Of a stretch of 64,000 nt of DNA, positions 25,202 to 34,382 are shown one piece after another; positions within the stretch are counted from its first letter, which is position 1; each line of letters opens with the position of its first letter. The translations under genes and the position numbers were made by a program. The DNA is taken from positions 1 through 64,000 of the forward strand of contig JADKKC010000022.1 in assembly GCA_016720685.1 (NCBI GenBank), written 5' to 3'. Source of the stretch: Zoogloea sp. (lineage in GTDB: Bacteria; Pseudomonadota; Gammaproteobacteria; Burkholderiales; Rhodocyclaceae). The notes under the pieces are model-generated. The model was given only the letters and a program-made list of their open reading frames with translations. It was not told the DNA's origin and did no database searches.

Positions 25202-28159
25202 TCAGTTGCCGTTTTGCAGTGCGGCAGTTTGCCCGATGCTGAAGTAAAGCGAGGCGCCCTGGCTGACTTCGCCTTCGGCCCACACTTCGCCGCCATGCCG
25301 GCGGACGATGCGGGCGACGGTGGCGAGGCCGATGCCGGTGCCGGGAAACTCCCGGTCGGAATGCAGGCGCTGGAAGGGGCGGAACAGGTTTTCCCGGTAG
25401 CGCATGTCGAAGCCGGCGCCGTTGTCGCGGATCACGAAGGCGTCGACGCCTTCATGGCGGGTGGCTTCGAAGCGGATTGCCGGGTGCTCGACGCGGCCGG
25501 TGAACTTCCAGGCGTTGCCGAGCAGGTTTTCCAGCACGGTGCGCATCAGGCTCGGGTCGCCCTCGACCTGCAGATGCGGGGCGATGTCCACCCGGACTTC
25601 CCGCTCCGGGTCTTGCTGGCGGAGTTCTTCGCAAATCACCTGGGCGAGCAGGGTGAGATCGACCGGGCGGCGCTCCAGCTCCTTGCGGCTGACCCGTGAA
25701 AGCGTGAGCAGGTCATCGATGAGTTGCCCCATGCGGTGCACGGCGGCGCGAACCCGGCGCAGGAGCTCCTTGGCCTCGTCGTCGAGCTTGTCGCCGTAGT
25801 CCGAGCCGAGGATGGCGCTGTAGCCCTCGATGGCGCGCAGCGGAGCACGCAGGTCATGGGAGACCGAGTAGCTGAAGGATTCGAGTTCGTTGAGGGCGGC
25901 GCTGAGCTGGGAGGTGCGTTCGGCGACGCGGCGTTCGAGTTCGGTGTTGAGGCGCTTGATGGCGCGTTCGGCAAACTTGCGCTCGGTGAGGTCGGTGCCG
26001 ACGCCGACGATATGCGGCTTGCCGTCGAGAATGACGCGCCGGCCGACGACGAGGAAGGGTACGGGCTCCTTGTCGTTGCGGCGAAGCATGACTTCCGCCG
26101 AGGCCTCACCGGTGAGCAGGGCTGATTCGATGCGGTGGGCCATGACCGGTTCCTGCTCCGGTATCACCAGGCTTTCTGCTTCCGCGTTGAGGAGCTGCGC
26201 ATCGGGGAGGCCGGTGAGTTCGCTTACGAAGCGGTTCCACAGCACCAGCCGACCGTGCTGGTCGAACAGGAAGAAGGGTGCCGGCAGGCCTTCGATGAGG
26301 CCGTGGGAGAAGTCGCGCTCGGCCTTGAGCTGCTCTTCGGCGCGCTTCCGGGCGGTGATGTCGCCGATCGAGCCGACGACGCGGACGGCGCGCCCCTGCT
26401 GGTTACGGTGGGCCAGGCCGCGGGCCAGCACCCAGTGGAACTTGCCGTCCTTGTCGGCAACCCGGTATTCGGATTCGAAGTGGTCGGTTTCGCCACGCAG
26501 GTGGGCGATGAGATCTGCCCGGTAGTGGGGCCGGTCGTCCGGGTGGATGAGCTTCAGCCACTCGTCGCCGGTGGTGCGCAGGGTGTCGCTGTTGAGGCCC
26601 AGCAGCGACAGGAGGCGCGACGACAGGTACAGGTAGCGGGTGTTCGGATCCCAGTCCCACAGGCCTTCGTTGGTGCCGCGCTGGGCCAGCACATAGCGTT
26701 CCTTGCTGTCGCGCAGCTGGGCTTCGGTTTCGAGATAGACGGTGCGGTCTTCGACGATGCCGATGCCGCCGCAGACCTTGCCGGCGGCGTCGTAGTCCGG
26801 GGCGACGCGGATCGAGAGAATGTGCACGTCATCCGCGCCCAGCGGCGAGACGAAGGGGCCGTCGTAGGCGCCGCGCTGGCCGAGCAGGGCTTGCTGGAGA
26901 ATGGACAGGATGGTCTCGTCGCCGAGGCTGTGGAGGTCCATGCCGGCCAGTTGTTCGGGCGTCGAGCGGATGATTTCGGCCAGCCGGCTATTGCAGTAGC
27001 TGATCAGCAGGTCGCCTGTGTAGTGGAAAATGCCCACCGGCGAGTTCTCCACGAGGGCGCGGTAGCGCGCCTGCTGGCTTGTGATGGCCTGGTGGTCGCG
27101 GCGCTCTTCGGTCTGGTCGCGGAAAACCATGACGGTGCCGAGGGGCTCCTCGTGGGGCGCCAGCATGATGGGCGCGCAGCTATGGGCAATCGGGCGGCGC
27201 ATCCCGCTGCGATCAACCAGCATGGTTGGCTTGCTGGCCGTGCCCTTGCGGCGCTCACGCAGCGCCCTGGCGGCCGGGCATTCGAGCGCCTCGCCGGTTT
27301 CCTCGTCAATGATGTGGAAGTGCGCGCCGAGGTGCTGGCCGCAGGCTTCGTCCTCGGTCCAGCCGGTGAGCGCCTCCGCGACCGGATTCATCAGCGTGAT
27401 GCGGCCCTGCTCGTCGGTCGCGATGACCGCTTCGCCCATGCTGCGCAGGGTGACGCGAAGATTTTCGCGGGCGGTGCGCTCGGCGGTCTGGTCGGAGGCG
27501 GTGCCGACCACGGCCTTCAGGCTGCCGTCGGGTCGGCGTAGAAGGGTCGGTTGATCGCGAATCCAGATGGGGCCGGAGCAGGCCGAGTCGAGCTGGTATT
27601 CAAAGCTCATTTCCACCGGATCACAGCCCGGGGTTTTGAGGGCTTCACCAATCCGGGCCCAGATACGGCCCAGCTCCTCGCTGCTGATGCGCTGGGAAAA
27701 GTGCTGCCAGCCGCCTGGGGCGCACAGGGTTTCGACGGGGGTGCCGAGCCAGGCTTCGGCGCGGGGCGAGATGTAGTCGTAGCATTCGTGCTCGGGGTTG
27801 AAGCGGTACTGCACGTGCTGCACCACGTCGAGTACTTCGCGGAAGCGTGTTTCGGATTCGGTGCCGGAAACGTCGTCATGGAGCGAAAGCTTGATTGCAG
27901 CAGGTGCCGGATGGGCGTCGGCGGGCTCACGGCGCAGCAGAATAAACAGGAACACGCTCGTGGCGCCAGCCAGCAGGGTGCTCAGGTGATGGCGTAGTGC
28001 TTCTGCAGCGGGCAGCAACTCTGCGCCGGCGATCAGTGCAACGGCCAGCAGCGCATAAATGCAGGCGATGCGCGCGGCGCGGGTCGCGCGCCTCGAAATG
28101 AGGGCTGGGCCGGCCTCGATCTGTTCCTGCGCGGGCTTGTGATTCCGTGGGGGAGTCAT
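25202..28159 (-). CDS. multi-PAS sensor histidine kinase
   Basis: 985 residues. Two hydrophobic N-terminal helices (about 30-50 and 58-76) are followed by roughly five PAS/PAC units (about 100-230, 235-365, 370-490, 495-620, 625-745). A coiled linker (AERTSQLSAALNELE) leads to the H-box YSVSHDLRAPLRAIEGY, then ATPase motifs ENLLGNAWKFTG, RDNGAGFDMRY and GTGIGLATVARIVRRHGG. The kinase core resembles the phytochrome-like family. No response regulator is adjacent, so its partner is unknown; the ligand of the PAS units cannot be read. Confidence 0.92.
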   Translation of the reverse strand: MTPPRNHKPAQEQIEAGPALISRRATRAARIACIYALLAVALIAGAELLPAAEALRHHLSTLLAGATSVFLFILLRREPADAHPAPAAIKLSLHDDVSGTESETRFREVLDVVQHVQYRFNPEHECYDYISPRAEAWLGTPVETLCAPGGWQHFSQRISSEELGRIWARIGEALKTPGCDPVEMSFEYQLDSACSGPIWIRDQPTLLRRPDGSLKAVVGTASDQTAERTARENLRVTLRSMGEAVIATDEQGRITLMNPVAEALTGWTEDEACGQHLGAHFHIIDEETGEALECPAARALRERRKGTASKPTMLVDRSGMRRPIAHSCAPIMLAPHEEPLGTVMVFRDQTEERRDHQAITSQQARYRALVENSPVGIFHYTGDLLISYCNSRLAEIIRSTPEQLAGMDLHSLGDETILSILQQALLGQRGAYDGPFVSPLGADDVHILSIRVAPDYDAAGKVCGGIGIVEDRTVYLETEAQLRDSKERYVLAQRGTNEGLWDWDPNTRYLYLSSRLLSLLGLNSDTLRTTGDEWLKLIHPDDRPHYRADLIAHLRGETDHFESEYRVADKDGKFHWVLARGLAHRNQQGRAVRVVGSIGDITARKRAEEQLKAERDFSHGLIEGLPAPFFLFDQHGRLVLWNRFVSELTGLPDAQLLNAEAESLVIPEQEPVMAHRIESALLTGEASAEVMLRRNDKEPVPFLVVGRRVILDGKPHIVGVGTDLTERKFAERAIKRLNTELERRVAERTSQLSAALNELESFSYSVSHDLRAPLRAIEGYSAILGSDYGDKLDDEAKELLRRVRAAVHRMGQLIDDLLTLSRVSRKELERRPVDLTLLAQVICEELRQQDPEREVRVDIAPHLQVEGDPSLMRTVLENLLGNAWKFTGRVEHPAIRFEATRHEGVDAFVIRDNGAGFDMRYRENLFRPFQRLHSDREFPGTGIGLATVARIVRRHGGEVWAEGEVSQGASLYFSIGQTAALQNGN

Positions 28160-28273
28160 CGAGCCTGCCCTGTCAGGGAGGGGGCTGTCACTGTTTGGGG
28201 CGGTGTTTGCACGATGCTGCTTTAAAATCCGTTCGTCAGGTTCCGAAACTTCATTTCAGTCATTTTGTCATCC

Positions 28274-28759
28274 ATGACCCCTATCAGTCCCGAGCAGGAC
28301 GCCGAATTCATGCGTGCCGCCATCGAACTGGCCGAGGAGGCCGGCCGCTGCGGCGAGGTGCCCGTCGGCGCGGTGATCGTCGGACCCGATGGCCGAGTCG
28401 TCGGCCGCGGCTTCAATCAGCCCATTTTGCGCCATGACCCCACTGCCCACGCCGAGGTGATGGCGCTGCGCAATGCGGCTGAAACGCTGGTCAATTACCG
28501 CATGCCCGGCTGCACGCTGTATGTGACGCTCGAACCCTGCGTCATGTGTGCGGGAGCAATTATGCATGCCCGGATTGGCCGGGTGGTGTTTGGTGCGCGC
28601 GATCCGAAAACGGGAGTCGCAGGTAGCGTAATCGATCTTTTCGCGGAAACGCGCCTAAATCATCACGCCGAGGTGGAGGGAGGACTCCTTGCCGACACAT
28701 GTGGCGGAATTTTGTCCGGTTTCTTTGCCGCCCGGCGCAAACGGGCGGCCGGAGCATGA
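28274..28759 (+). CDS. tadA: tRNA-specific adenosine deaminase TadA
   Basis: 161 residues. Zinc-deaminase motifs HAEVMALRNA (catalytic Glu) and PCVMCAGAI are exact for TadA, which converts A34 to inosine in tRNA-Arg(ACG). The start is taken at ATG 28274 rather than the in-frame TTG nine bases upstream. The stop overlaps the next gene's ATG. Confidence 0.95.
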   Translation: MTPISPEQDAEFMRAAIELAEEAGRCGEVPVGAVIVGPDGRVVGRGFNQPILRHDPTAHAEVMALRNAAETLVNYRMPGCTLYVTLEPCVMCAGAIMHARIGRVVFGARDPKTGVAGSVIDLFAETRLNHHAEVEGGLLADTCGGILSGFFAARRKRAAGA

Positions 28760-29244
28760 ATATGGTGCAGATTCGAATCGATATTCCCACTCAGACGCTG
28801 GCCCTGTTCGGTGGCGATGGCGCCTGCATTCGTCGCTATAGCGTTTCGACTGCCAGAAACGGGCCTGGCGAGCAGAGCGGGAGTCATTGCACGCCGCGCG
28901 GCCGGCATGTGATCCGGGCGCGGATTGGTGCCGGTGCGCCGCTCGCGGCTGCTTTTCGCGGCCGGCGACCTACGGGCGAGGTGTGGTCGCCGGAGATGGC
29001 CGCCGAGTTGCCCGGGCGGGACTGGATCCTGACCCGGATCCTGTGGCTGTCGGGTACGGAGCGGGGTTTCAACCGGCTCGGCACGGTCGATTCGATGCGC
29101 CGCTACATCTATATCCACGGCACGCCCGACACCGAGCCGATGGGCGTGCCGCTGTCCATCGGCTGCGTGCGCATGCGCAACCGCGACGTGGCCGAACTCT
29201 TCGATCTCGTTCCGGTTGGCACGCCGGTGGATATCCGGGCATGA
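28756..29244 (+). CDS. L,D-transpeptidase family (YkuD) protein
   Basis: 162 residues. YkuD catalytic motif IHGTPDTEP ... SIGCVRMRN with His and Cys is intact. N terminus VQIRIDIPTQTLALFGGDG is the usual first strands. There is no signal peptide, which is unusual for a peptidoglycan cross-linking enzyme, but the same short form occurs beside tadA in related bacteria. Overlaps tadA by four bases and the GNAT gene by four. Confidence 0.88.
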   Translation: MNMVQIRIDIPTQTLALFGGDGACIRRYSVSTARNGPGEQSGSHCTPRGRHVIRARIGAGAPLAAAFRGRRPTGEVWSPEMAAELPGRDWILTRILWLSGTERGFNRLGTVDSMRRYIYIHGTPDTEPMGVPLSIGCVRMRNRDVAELFDLVPVGTPVDIRA

Positions 29245-29675
29245 GCCGCGCCGCGGGTGTCAGCGTAATGCTGGGGCGCTGGGACGAGGTTTCAGCGCAG
29301 GCCGCGCCGATCCGCTTCCGGGTTTTTGTGGATGAACAGGGCGTGCCGGTGGAGATGGAGCTGGACGAGTTCGATGCGCTGTCGTGTCACGCGCTGGCGT
29401 GGGTGGAGGGTGAGCCGGTGGGCACGGGGCGCCTGTTGCCGGACGGCCACATCGGGCGTATGGCCGTGCTGGCCGGCTGGCGCGGTCGTGGTGTCGGGGC
29501 GGCATTGCTCGAGGCTCTGATGGCGGAGGCCGGGCGGCTCGGCATGTCGCGTCTGGCGCTCAGCGCGCAAAGCCATGCGCTGGGTTTTTACACCCGTTTT
29601 GGCTTTGTGCCGGTGGGGAATGCATACGACGAGGCGGGCCTGCCGCACCAGGCGATGGTGAGAGCTTGTCGGTAA
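29241..29675 (+). CDS. GNAT family N-acetyltransferase
   Basis: 144 residues. IRFRVFVDEQGVPVEMELDEFD is the typical start of the ElaA/YjcF-like subfamily; the acetyl-CoA loop is RMAVLAGWRGRGVGAALL and the end ALGFYTRFGFVPVGNAYDEAG. The substrate is unknown. It overlaps the transpeptidase gene, completing a tadA-ldt-GNAT transcript. Confidence 0.9.
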   Translation: MSRAAGVSVMLGRWDEVSAQAAPIRFRVFVDEQGVPVEMELDEFDALSCHALAWVEGEPVGTGRLLPDGHIGRMAVLAGWRGRGVGAALLEALMAEAGRLGMSRLALSAQSHALGFYTRFGFVPVGNAYDEAGLPHQAMVRACR

Positions 29676-29708
29676 ATGGTCCGGCGTCGGCCTGGGGCCG
29701 AATCACCG

Positions 29709-30431
29709 TCACTGTCCAAGGGTGGTTCGATCAGGGGTGGCCGGCTGGCTTGAGTCGCTGGCGGCCAGTGCGCGCTGGGCCGGCGTGATGGCCAGATGGG
29801 CGTGGAACCACTCGGCGGCCAGTGTGGCAGCGTCGTCCAGGGCGCCGGGTTCGCGAAAATAGTCGTCAGTTCCGGGAACATCCCGCCAGGCCTTGGTGCA
29901 GCCGAGCAAATCGTAGGCCTGGCGAATGTTGCCGAGGCCTTCGTCCTTGTCGCCGACGATCATCAGCGTGGGGCAGGAAACCTGGCGAAGCGGGCTGATT
30001 CCGGCCAGCCCCGGGCGGCCACCGCGGCACACGAGGGCACTGACCAGCTCCGGATCCTTCGCCAGCGCACGCACTGCTGCGGCGCTGCCGGTGCTGCTGG
30101 CGAGCAGCCCGATCGGCATGCCGATCAGCGTCGGCTGGTGGCGCAGCCATTCAAGCAGGGTGTTGATGCGGTGGCCGAGCAGCGGTGTGTTGTAGCGGGT
30201 GTCAGGGTCGCGGGTTTCTTCGTAGCGGGTTTCCAGGTCGAACAGCAGCGTGGCGAAGCCGGCATTCTGAAGACAGTGGGCGAAGTGGGCCTCGCGGGAG
30301 TTGCGGTGATTGCCGACGGAATTCTGGGCGATGAGAATCAGGCCGTCGGCGTCGGGCGAATGGGCTTGCAGCGCCTCGAGCCACACGGGGCCGGCGGCGA
30401 TGCTGATCGGGGTGTGACGCAGTTTCATCAT
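29709..30431 (-). CDS. alpha/beta hydrolase, dienelactone-hydrolase-like
   Basis: 240 residues. Central fold: GLILIAQNSVGNHRNSREAHFAHCLQNAGFATLLFDL, a nucleophile elbow in LLASSTGSAAAV (probable Ser), and the acid in MIVGDKDEGLG. The C-terminal His is not certain. Two tandem ATG codons at 30431 and 30428 are possible starts. It follows the AmmeMemoRadiSam genes after 55 bases on the same strand, so it may belong to that operon. Confidence 0.82.
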   Translation of the reverse strand: MMKLRHTPISIAAGPVWLEALQAHSPDADGLILIAQNSVGNHRNSREAHFAHCLQNAGFATLLFDLETRYEETRDPDTRYNTPLLGHRINTLLEWLRHQPTLIGMPIGLLASSTGSAAAVRALAKDPELVSALVCRGGRPGLAGISPLRQVSCPTLMIVGDKDEGLGNIRQAYDLLGCTKAWRDVPGTDDYFREPGALDDAATLAAEWFHAHLAITPAQRALAASDSSQPATPDRTTLGQ

Positions 30432-30486
30432 GATTGCGACGATGGCACGCCTTGTTGTGGGTCGACAAGGTAATGCGTCACTGCGC

Positions 30487-31557
30487 TTACGTCCGGATGT
30501 GCACCGGAACACGGCGCGGGCCGAATGCACTGGAAAATTCGCCGAAGCGCCCGGCGATCTGGTGTCCGCAGCCCTGGCAGGCGCCGCGGGCATCGAGCCG
30601 GTAGGCGAGGATGGCGTACCAGTCGCGTTCGATGACGATCTGTCCGCAGGATGGGCAGCGGGTCGAGCCGCCATCGGTGTCGTGCACGTTGCCCGTGTAA
30701 ACGTAGTGCAGGCCGGCGTCCATCGCGATCTTGCGGGCGCGGGTCAGGGTGGCCGGCGGGGTGGGGGGAAGCTGGTCGAGCTTGTAGTCGGGGTGAAAGG
30801 CGGTGAAGTGCAGCGGCACGTCGGGGCCGAGTTCAGTGGCGACCCATTTGGACAGCGCGGTGACTTCGGCGTCGGAGTCGTTGAGGCCGGGAATCAGCAG
30901 GGTAGTGATTTCGACCCACACGTCGCTTTCGTGGTGCAGCCAGCTGAGGGTGTCGAGCACCGGGGCGAGGTGGGCGCCGCACTGGTGCACGTAGAAATCA
31001 TCGGTGAAGGCCTTGAGGTCGACGTTGGCGGCATCCATCACCGCGAAGAGGTCACGGCGCGCCTCGGGGTGGATGTAACCGGCGGTGACCGCCACGTTGG
31101 CGATGCCGCGGGCGTGGCAGGCCTCGGCGGTGTCGATGGCGTACTCGGCGAAGATCACCGGGTCGTTGTAGGTGTAGGCGACACTCCGGCAGCCGTTTTT
31201 GGCGGCTACCTCGGCGATCTCGGCGGGGGCGGCGGCATCCATCAGCCGGTCCATGTCGCGACTCTTGGAAATATCCCAGTTCTGGCAGAATTTGCAGGCG
31301 AGGTTGCAGCCGGCCGTGCCGAAAGAGAAAACGCTGGAGCCGGGGTAAAAGTGGTTGAGCGGCTTTTTCTCGATGGGGTCGATGCAGAAACCGGAGCTTC
31401 GCCCGTAGGTGGTGAGCAGCATTTTTCCGTCGACCATCTGGCGCACGAAACAGGCGCCGCGCTGGCCCTCGTGGAGTCGGCAATCCCGCGGGCAGAGGTC
31501 GCACTGGATGCGGCCGTCGTCGAGAGCGTGCCAGTAACGGCCCGGGTGCGTGTCCAT
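30487..31557 (-). CDS. amrS: AmmeMemoRadiSam system radical SAM enzyme
   Basis: 356 residues. The radical SAM cluster motif is CNLACKFC in GTAGCNLACKFCQNWDISK. Additional cysteines stand at the N terminus (CDLCPRDC) and in two C-terminal CxxC pairs (CPSCG, CQGCG), the latter probably a metal ribbon. Resembles PflA-like activases but the substrate is unknown. AAGGAG lies ahead of ATG 31557, six bases after the AMMECR1 stop; a longer form to 31590 is rejected. Confidence 0.93.
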   Translation of the reverse strand: MDTHPGRYWHALDDGRIQCDLCPRDCRLHEGQRGACFVRQMVDGKMLLTTYGRSSGFCIDPIEKKPLNHFYPGSSVFSFGTAGCNLACKFCQNWDISKSRDMDRLMDAAAPAEIAEVAAKNGCRSVAYTYNDPVIFAEYAIDTAEACHARGIANVAVTAGYIHPEARRDLFAVMDAANVDLKAFTDDFYVHQCGAHLAPVLDTLSWLHHESDVWVEITTLLIPGLNDSDAEVTALSKWVATELGPDVPLHFTAFHPDYKLDQLPPTPPATLTRARKIAMDAGLHYVYTGNVHDTDGGSTRCPSCGQIVIERDWYAILAYRLDARGACQGCGHQIAGRFGEFSSAFGPRRVPVHIRT

Positions 31558-31562
31558 GATGC

Positions 31563-32129
31563 TTACTCCTTGAAGTCTCCTTCTTTCCATTTGCGAACCT
31601 GGTAGCGCGCCAGCATGACGCCAGGGCCCCAGAAGTCGACCGGCAGCCGGGCTTTTTGCTTGAGGGCGGCCATGAACATGTGGGGCTCGGGAAGTTGTTC
31701 CCAGACTTGCGGAAGGAAGGTGGATTTCTGGCAGCCGTTGAAGAAGATCACCCCGTCGCGGCCCGGCACGAGTTGGGCGAGGGCATCGGCTTCGTCGCGG
31801 AATTCCATGAACTCGGGTTCGGTCAGGAGCGACACCTCGACCTGCACCTTGCCGAACTCGGCTGCCGGCAGAGGGGGGAAGCGCGGGTCGGAGAGGGCGG
31901 CGGAAACCGCGTTGCTGCGCACGTCGTCGCCCAGGGCGCGGTGGGCGTTGAGGCTGCCGATGCAGCCGCGCAACTCGCCGTCGATGGTCAGGGTGACGAA
32001 GCTGGCGCCCCGCTTGGCGAAGTCGGGGTGATCGAGGCCGGCGGGGGCCTCCAGGCCAAGGGCGTCGGCGATGGCCTTGCGGGCCTGGCTGAGGAGGGCC
32101 CGGCCGAGGAGGGCGTCAGTGGTGGGCAT
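31563..32129 (-). CDS. amrA: AmmeMemoRadiSam system protein A (AMMECR1 domain)
   Basis: 188 residues. AMMECR1 signature RGCIGSLNAHRALGDDV, with SDPRFPPLPAAEF and FLPQVWEQLPEP. Molecular role unknown, though the domain is conserved from archaea to humans and often adjoins MEMO1 and a radical SAM gene, exactly as here. It overlaps the amrB 3' end by 14 bases. Confidence 0.93.
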   Translation of the reverse strand: MPTTDALLGRALLSQARKAIADALGLEAPAGLDHPDFAKRGASFVTLTIDGELRGCIGSLNAHRALGDDVRSNAVSAALSDPRFPPLPAAEFGKVQVEVSLLTEPEFMEFRDEADALAQLVPGRDGVIFFNGCQKSTFLPQVWEQLPEPHMFMAALKQKARLPVDFWGPGVMLARYQVRKWKEGDFKE

Positions 32130-32934
32130 GGTTGTGTTCTTCAGAAAAGGCCAGGGCTGCGTAGCCGACAACCCGATCGCGGTCGCCGGCGGTGTCGCCC
32201 GAGTTGCGCAGATCGAGCAGATGGGGCGAAAGGTGGTGGCGCTGGGCGGCGAGCAGCAGGCCATTGATGGCGCCGGCGCCGCAGGCCTGTTCGCCGTCGA
32301 GCGTCGCGTCGAGCTGGGCGATCTTGCCGATGGTGGCCTTGTCGCGCCACTGGGCCTGGCGGTAGGGGTGGTAGTGGGATAGATCGGAGCTGATGACGAT
32401 CAGGGTTTCCGGGCCGCCCCACAGGGCTTCGAGCAGCCCGGCGACGAGATGGGCATCCACCTGGCCGACGGCAACCGGAAGAATCTCGAAGTGGTCGAGG
32501 GTGGATTGCAGGAACGGCAGCTGGACTTCGATGGCGTGCTCTTCGGCGTGGGGGCGATCGTCGACGATCACGCCGGGCAGCTCCCGTGCGGCAAGCCAGG
32601 CCTGCCGGTCGATGGACACCGCGCCGAGGGGGGTGAGGAAACTTTGCGCCGCAGGCACGGCCATGCCGCGCACGGCCACGCGGTGGGTCGGACAAAGGAT
32701 CAGCACCCGACGGATGATGTCGCGGCGCTGCACAAGCTCGGCGTAGGCACTGGCGGCAACGGCGCCGGAGTAGATGTAGCCCGCGTGGGGCACGACCAGC
32801 GCCTTGGGCGCATGCACGACTTCGGTGGGTATCGCTCCGGCCAGAAAGCCCGAGATCTGGGCGTGCAGACTGTGCGGGTCGGCCGGGTAAAAAAGCCCGG
32901 CTACGGCCGGAGGACGTTGCGATGCTTGAGCCAT
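32116..32934 (-). CDS. amrB: AmmeMemoRadiSam system protein B (MEMO1 family)
   Basis: 272 residues. MEMO/LigB-fold motifs: AGLFYPADPHSL, ALVVPHAGYIYSGAVAASAY, LCPTHRV, AEEHAIEVQLPFLQ, SSDLSHYHPY and ACGAGAING. The His and Cys positions match metal-site residues in MEMO1. First gene of the amrB-amrA-amrS transcript; function undetermined. Confidence 0.93.
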   Translation of the reverse strand: MAQASQRPPAVAGLFYPADPHSLHAQISGFLAGAIPTEVVHAPKALVVPHAGYIYSGAVAASAYAELVQRRDIIRRVLILCPTHRVAVRGMAVPAAQSFLTPLGAVSIDRQAWLAARELPGVIVDDRPHAEEHAIEVQLPFLQSTLDHFEILPVAVGQVDAHLVAGLLEALWGGPETLIVISSDLSHYHPYRQAQWRDKATIGKIAQLDATLDGEQACGAGAINGLLLAAQRHHLSPHLLDLRNSGDTAGDRDRVVGYAALAFSEEHNHAHH

Positions 32935-32977
32935 GATTTCCTCTTGCCTTGAACGCGGTGGGCAACCTCTCCTTTCA

Positions 32978-34249
32978 TTATAGGGAGTTGTACAGCAACC
33001 ACGCGATGCCGCCGCCGAGCCCCGCGCCAACGGCGAGCATGCCGCCGAGAACCCGCCGGCCGAGGTCGCCGCCGCCGAGTCCGAAGGCCAGGGAGGACTT
33101 GAAGCTCAGGTTGGCGATCATCGCCAGCAGGATGGCGATGGCCGTCGGCATGACTTCCAGCTTGCCAAGGTTGAGCAGGCGCAGCGTGGACAGCGCAATG
33201 GCGTCCACGTCGGTGAGCCCGGAAACAAAGGCCAGCAGGTACAGCCCGCTACTGCCGGCGATGTCCGACAGCCAGGCGGCACACAGCAGCACGCCGGCGT
33301 AGAGCAGGCCAAAGCCGATGGCGGCGCGCAGTTCGGTCGGGTTGCGGGTTTGCGGAATGGGCAACTCGCCCTGGCTGGCGAGTTTGTGCCAGTTGAGTGC
33401 GATGACCATGCAGCCGACCAGGATGGCCAGCAGGCAGCCGGTAACGAGCGGCTCCACCACGCTCGGTGCAAGCGCCCACGCGATGAAAAGGATGCGCACC
33501 ACCATGATGAGGTTGGCCAGCAGGATGACCAGCGTGGCGGTGGGGGCCATGGCCGGATTTTCGCGGGCGTGGCGGGAGAACACCATCGTCGTGGCCGTGC
33601 TCGACACCACCCCGCCCAGCAGGCCGAGGAGCGGGGCACCATAGCGGGCGCCGACCAGGCGCAGGGCCGCGTAGCCGGCAAGGCTGACGCCGGAAATCAG
33701 CACGACCATCAGCCACACCTGGTGGGGGTTGATCGCCTCGTAGGGGCCGAAGCCCCGGTTGGGCAGAATCGGCAACACGATGAGTGAAAGCACCGAAAAC
33801 TGCAGGATCGAGCGCCAGTCCTGGCTGGTGAGTCGGGCGGCGACGCCGCGCAGTTCGGATTTGAAGTAGAGCAGCATCGTGGCCCCCACCGTGGCCATCA
33901 CCGCCAGCCGGCCGTGGCCCAGCCAGACCATCGCGCCGAGGCTGTAGCACACCAGCAGCGCGACGACCGAAGTGGTGCCGGGGTCGTCGTCCGGTTCGGG
34001 ATGGCGGATGAAGGCGGCGATGATCATCACCGCTACCACCGCGAAGCCCATCGCGATGAAGGCCGGCGTCGCCAGCAGTTCAGCGAGCAGCGCCATCAGT
34101 GCCCCGAGCAGCCCGGTGAGCCCGAAGGTGCGCACGCCGGCGCGGGCTGCCGGGCGGCGTTCCCGTTCGAGGCCCATCAGCAGCCCGATGGCGGTGGCAA
34201 GGGCAAGCGCTTCGAGCTGACGCGCTTCAAAGGGCAGGGAAAACAGCAT
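32978..34249 (-). CDS. MgtC/SapB and DUF4010 membrane protein
   Basis: 423 residues, about a dozen hydrophobic helices. N-terminal MgtC-like segment LLMGLERERRPAARAGVRTFGLTGLLGAL, followed by the DUF4010 region with LPILPNRGFGPYEAINPHQVWLMV, GGVVSSTATTMVFSRHAR and FVSGLTDVDAIALSTLRL. Transport function is suspected but unproven. The ATG at 34249 is chosen over an in-frame upstream codon at 34345 because the conserved region starts there. Confidence 0.9.
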   Translation of the reverse strand: MLFSLPFEARQLEALALATAIGLLMGLERERRPAARAGVRTFGLTGLLGALMALLAELLATPAFIAMGFAVVAVMIIAAFIRHPEPDDDPGTTSVVALLVCYSLGAMVWLGHGRLAVMATVGATMLLYFKSELRGVAARLTSQDWRSILQFSVLSLIVLPILPNRGFGPYEAINPHQVWLMVVLISGVSLAGYAALRLVGARYGAPLLGLLGGVVSSTATTMVFSRHARENPAMAPTATLVILLANLIMVVRILFIAWALAPSVVEPLVTGCLLAILVGCMVIALNWHKLASQGELPIPQTRNPTELRAAIGFGLLYAGVLLCAAWLSDIAGSSGLYLLAFVSGLTDVDAIALSTLRLLNLGKLEVMPTAIAILLAMIANLSFKSSLAFGLGGGDLGRRVLGGMLAVGAGLGGGIAWLLYNSL

Positions 34250-34382
34250 GGCGGCGTCCCCGGAGGTGGATGCTGCATTCTGCGGCACAAACGGGCGCCA
34301 ACTGAAGCGCCACTGCGGGATATGGCCGGGATGCGGGGTTCGCACGGGCGGCCGGGCGTTTCCTTGATAGTAGAATTGCGCA

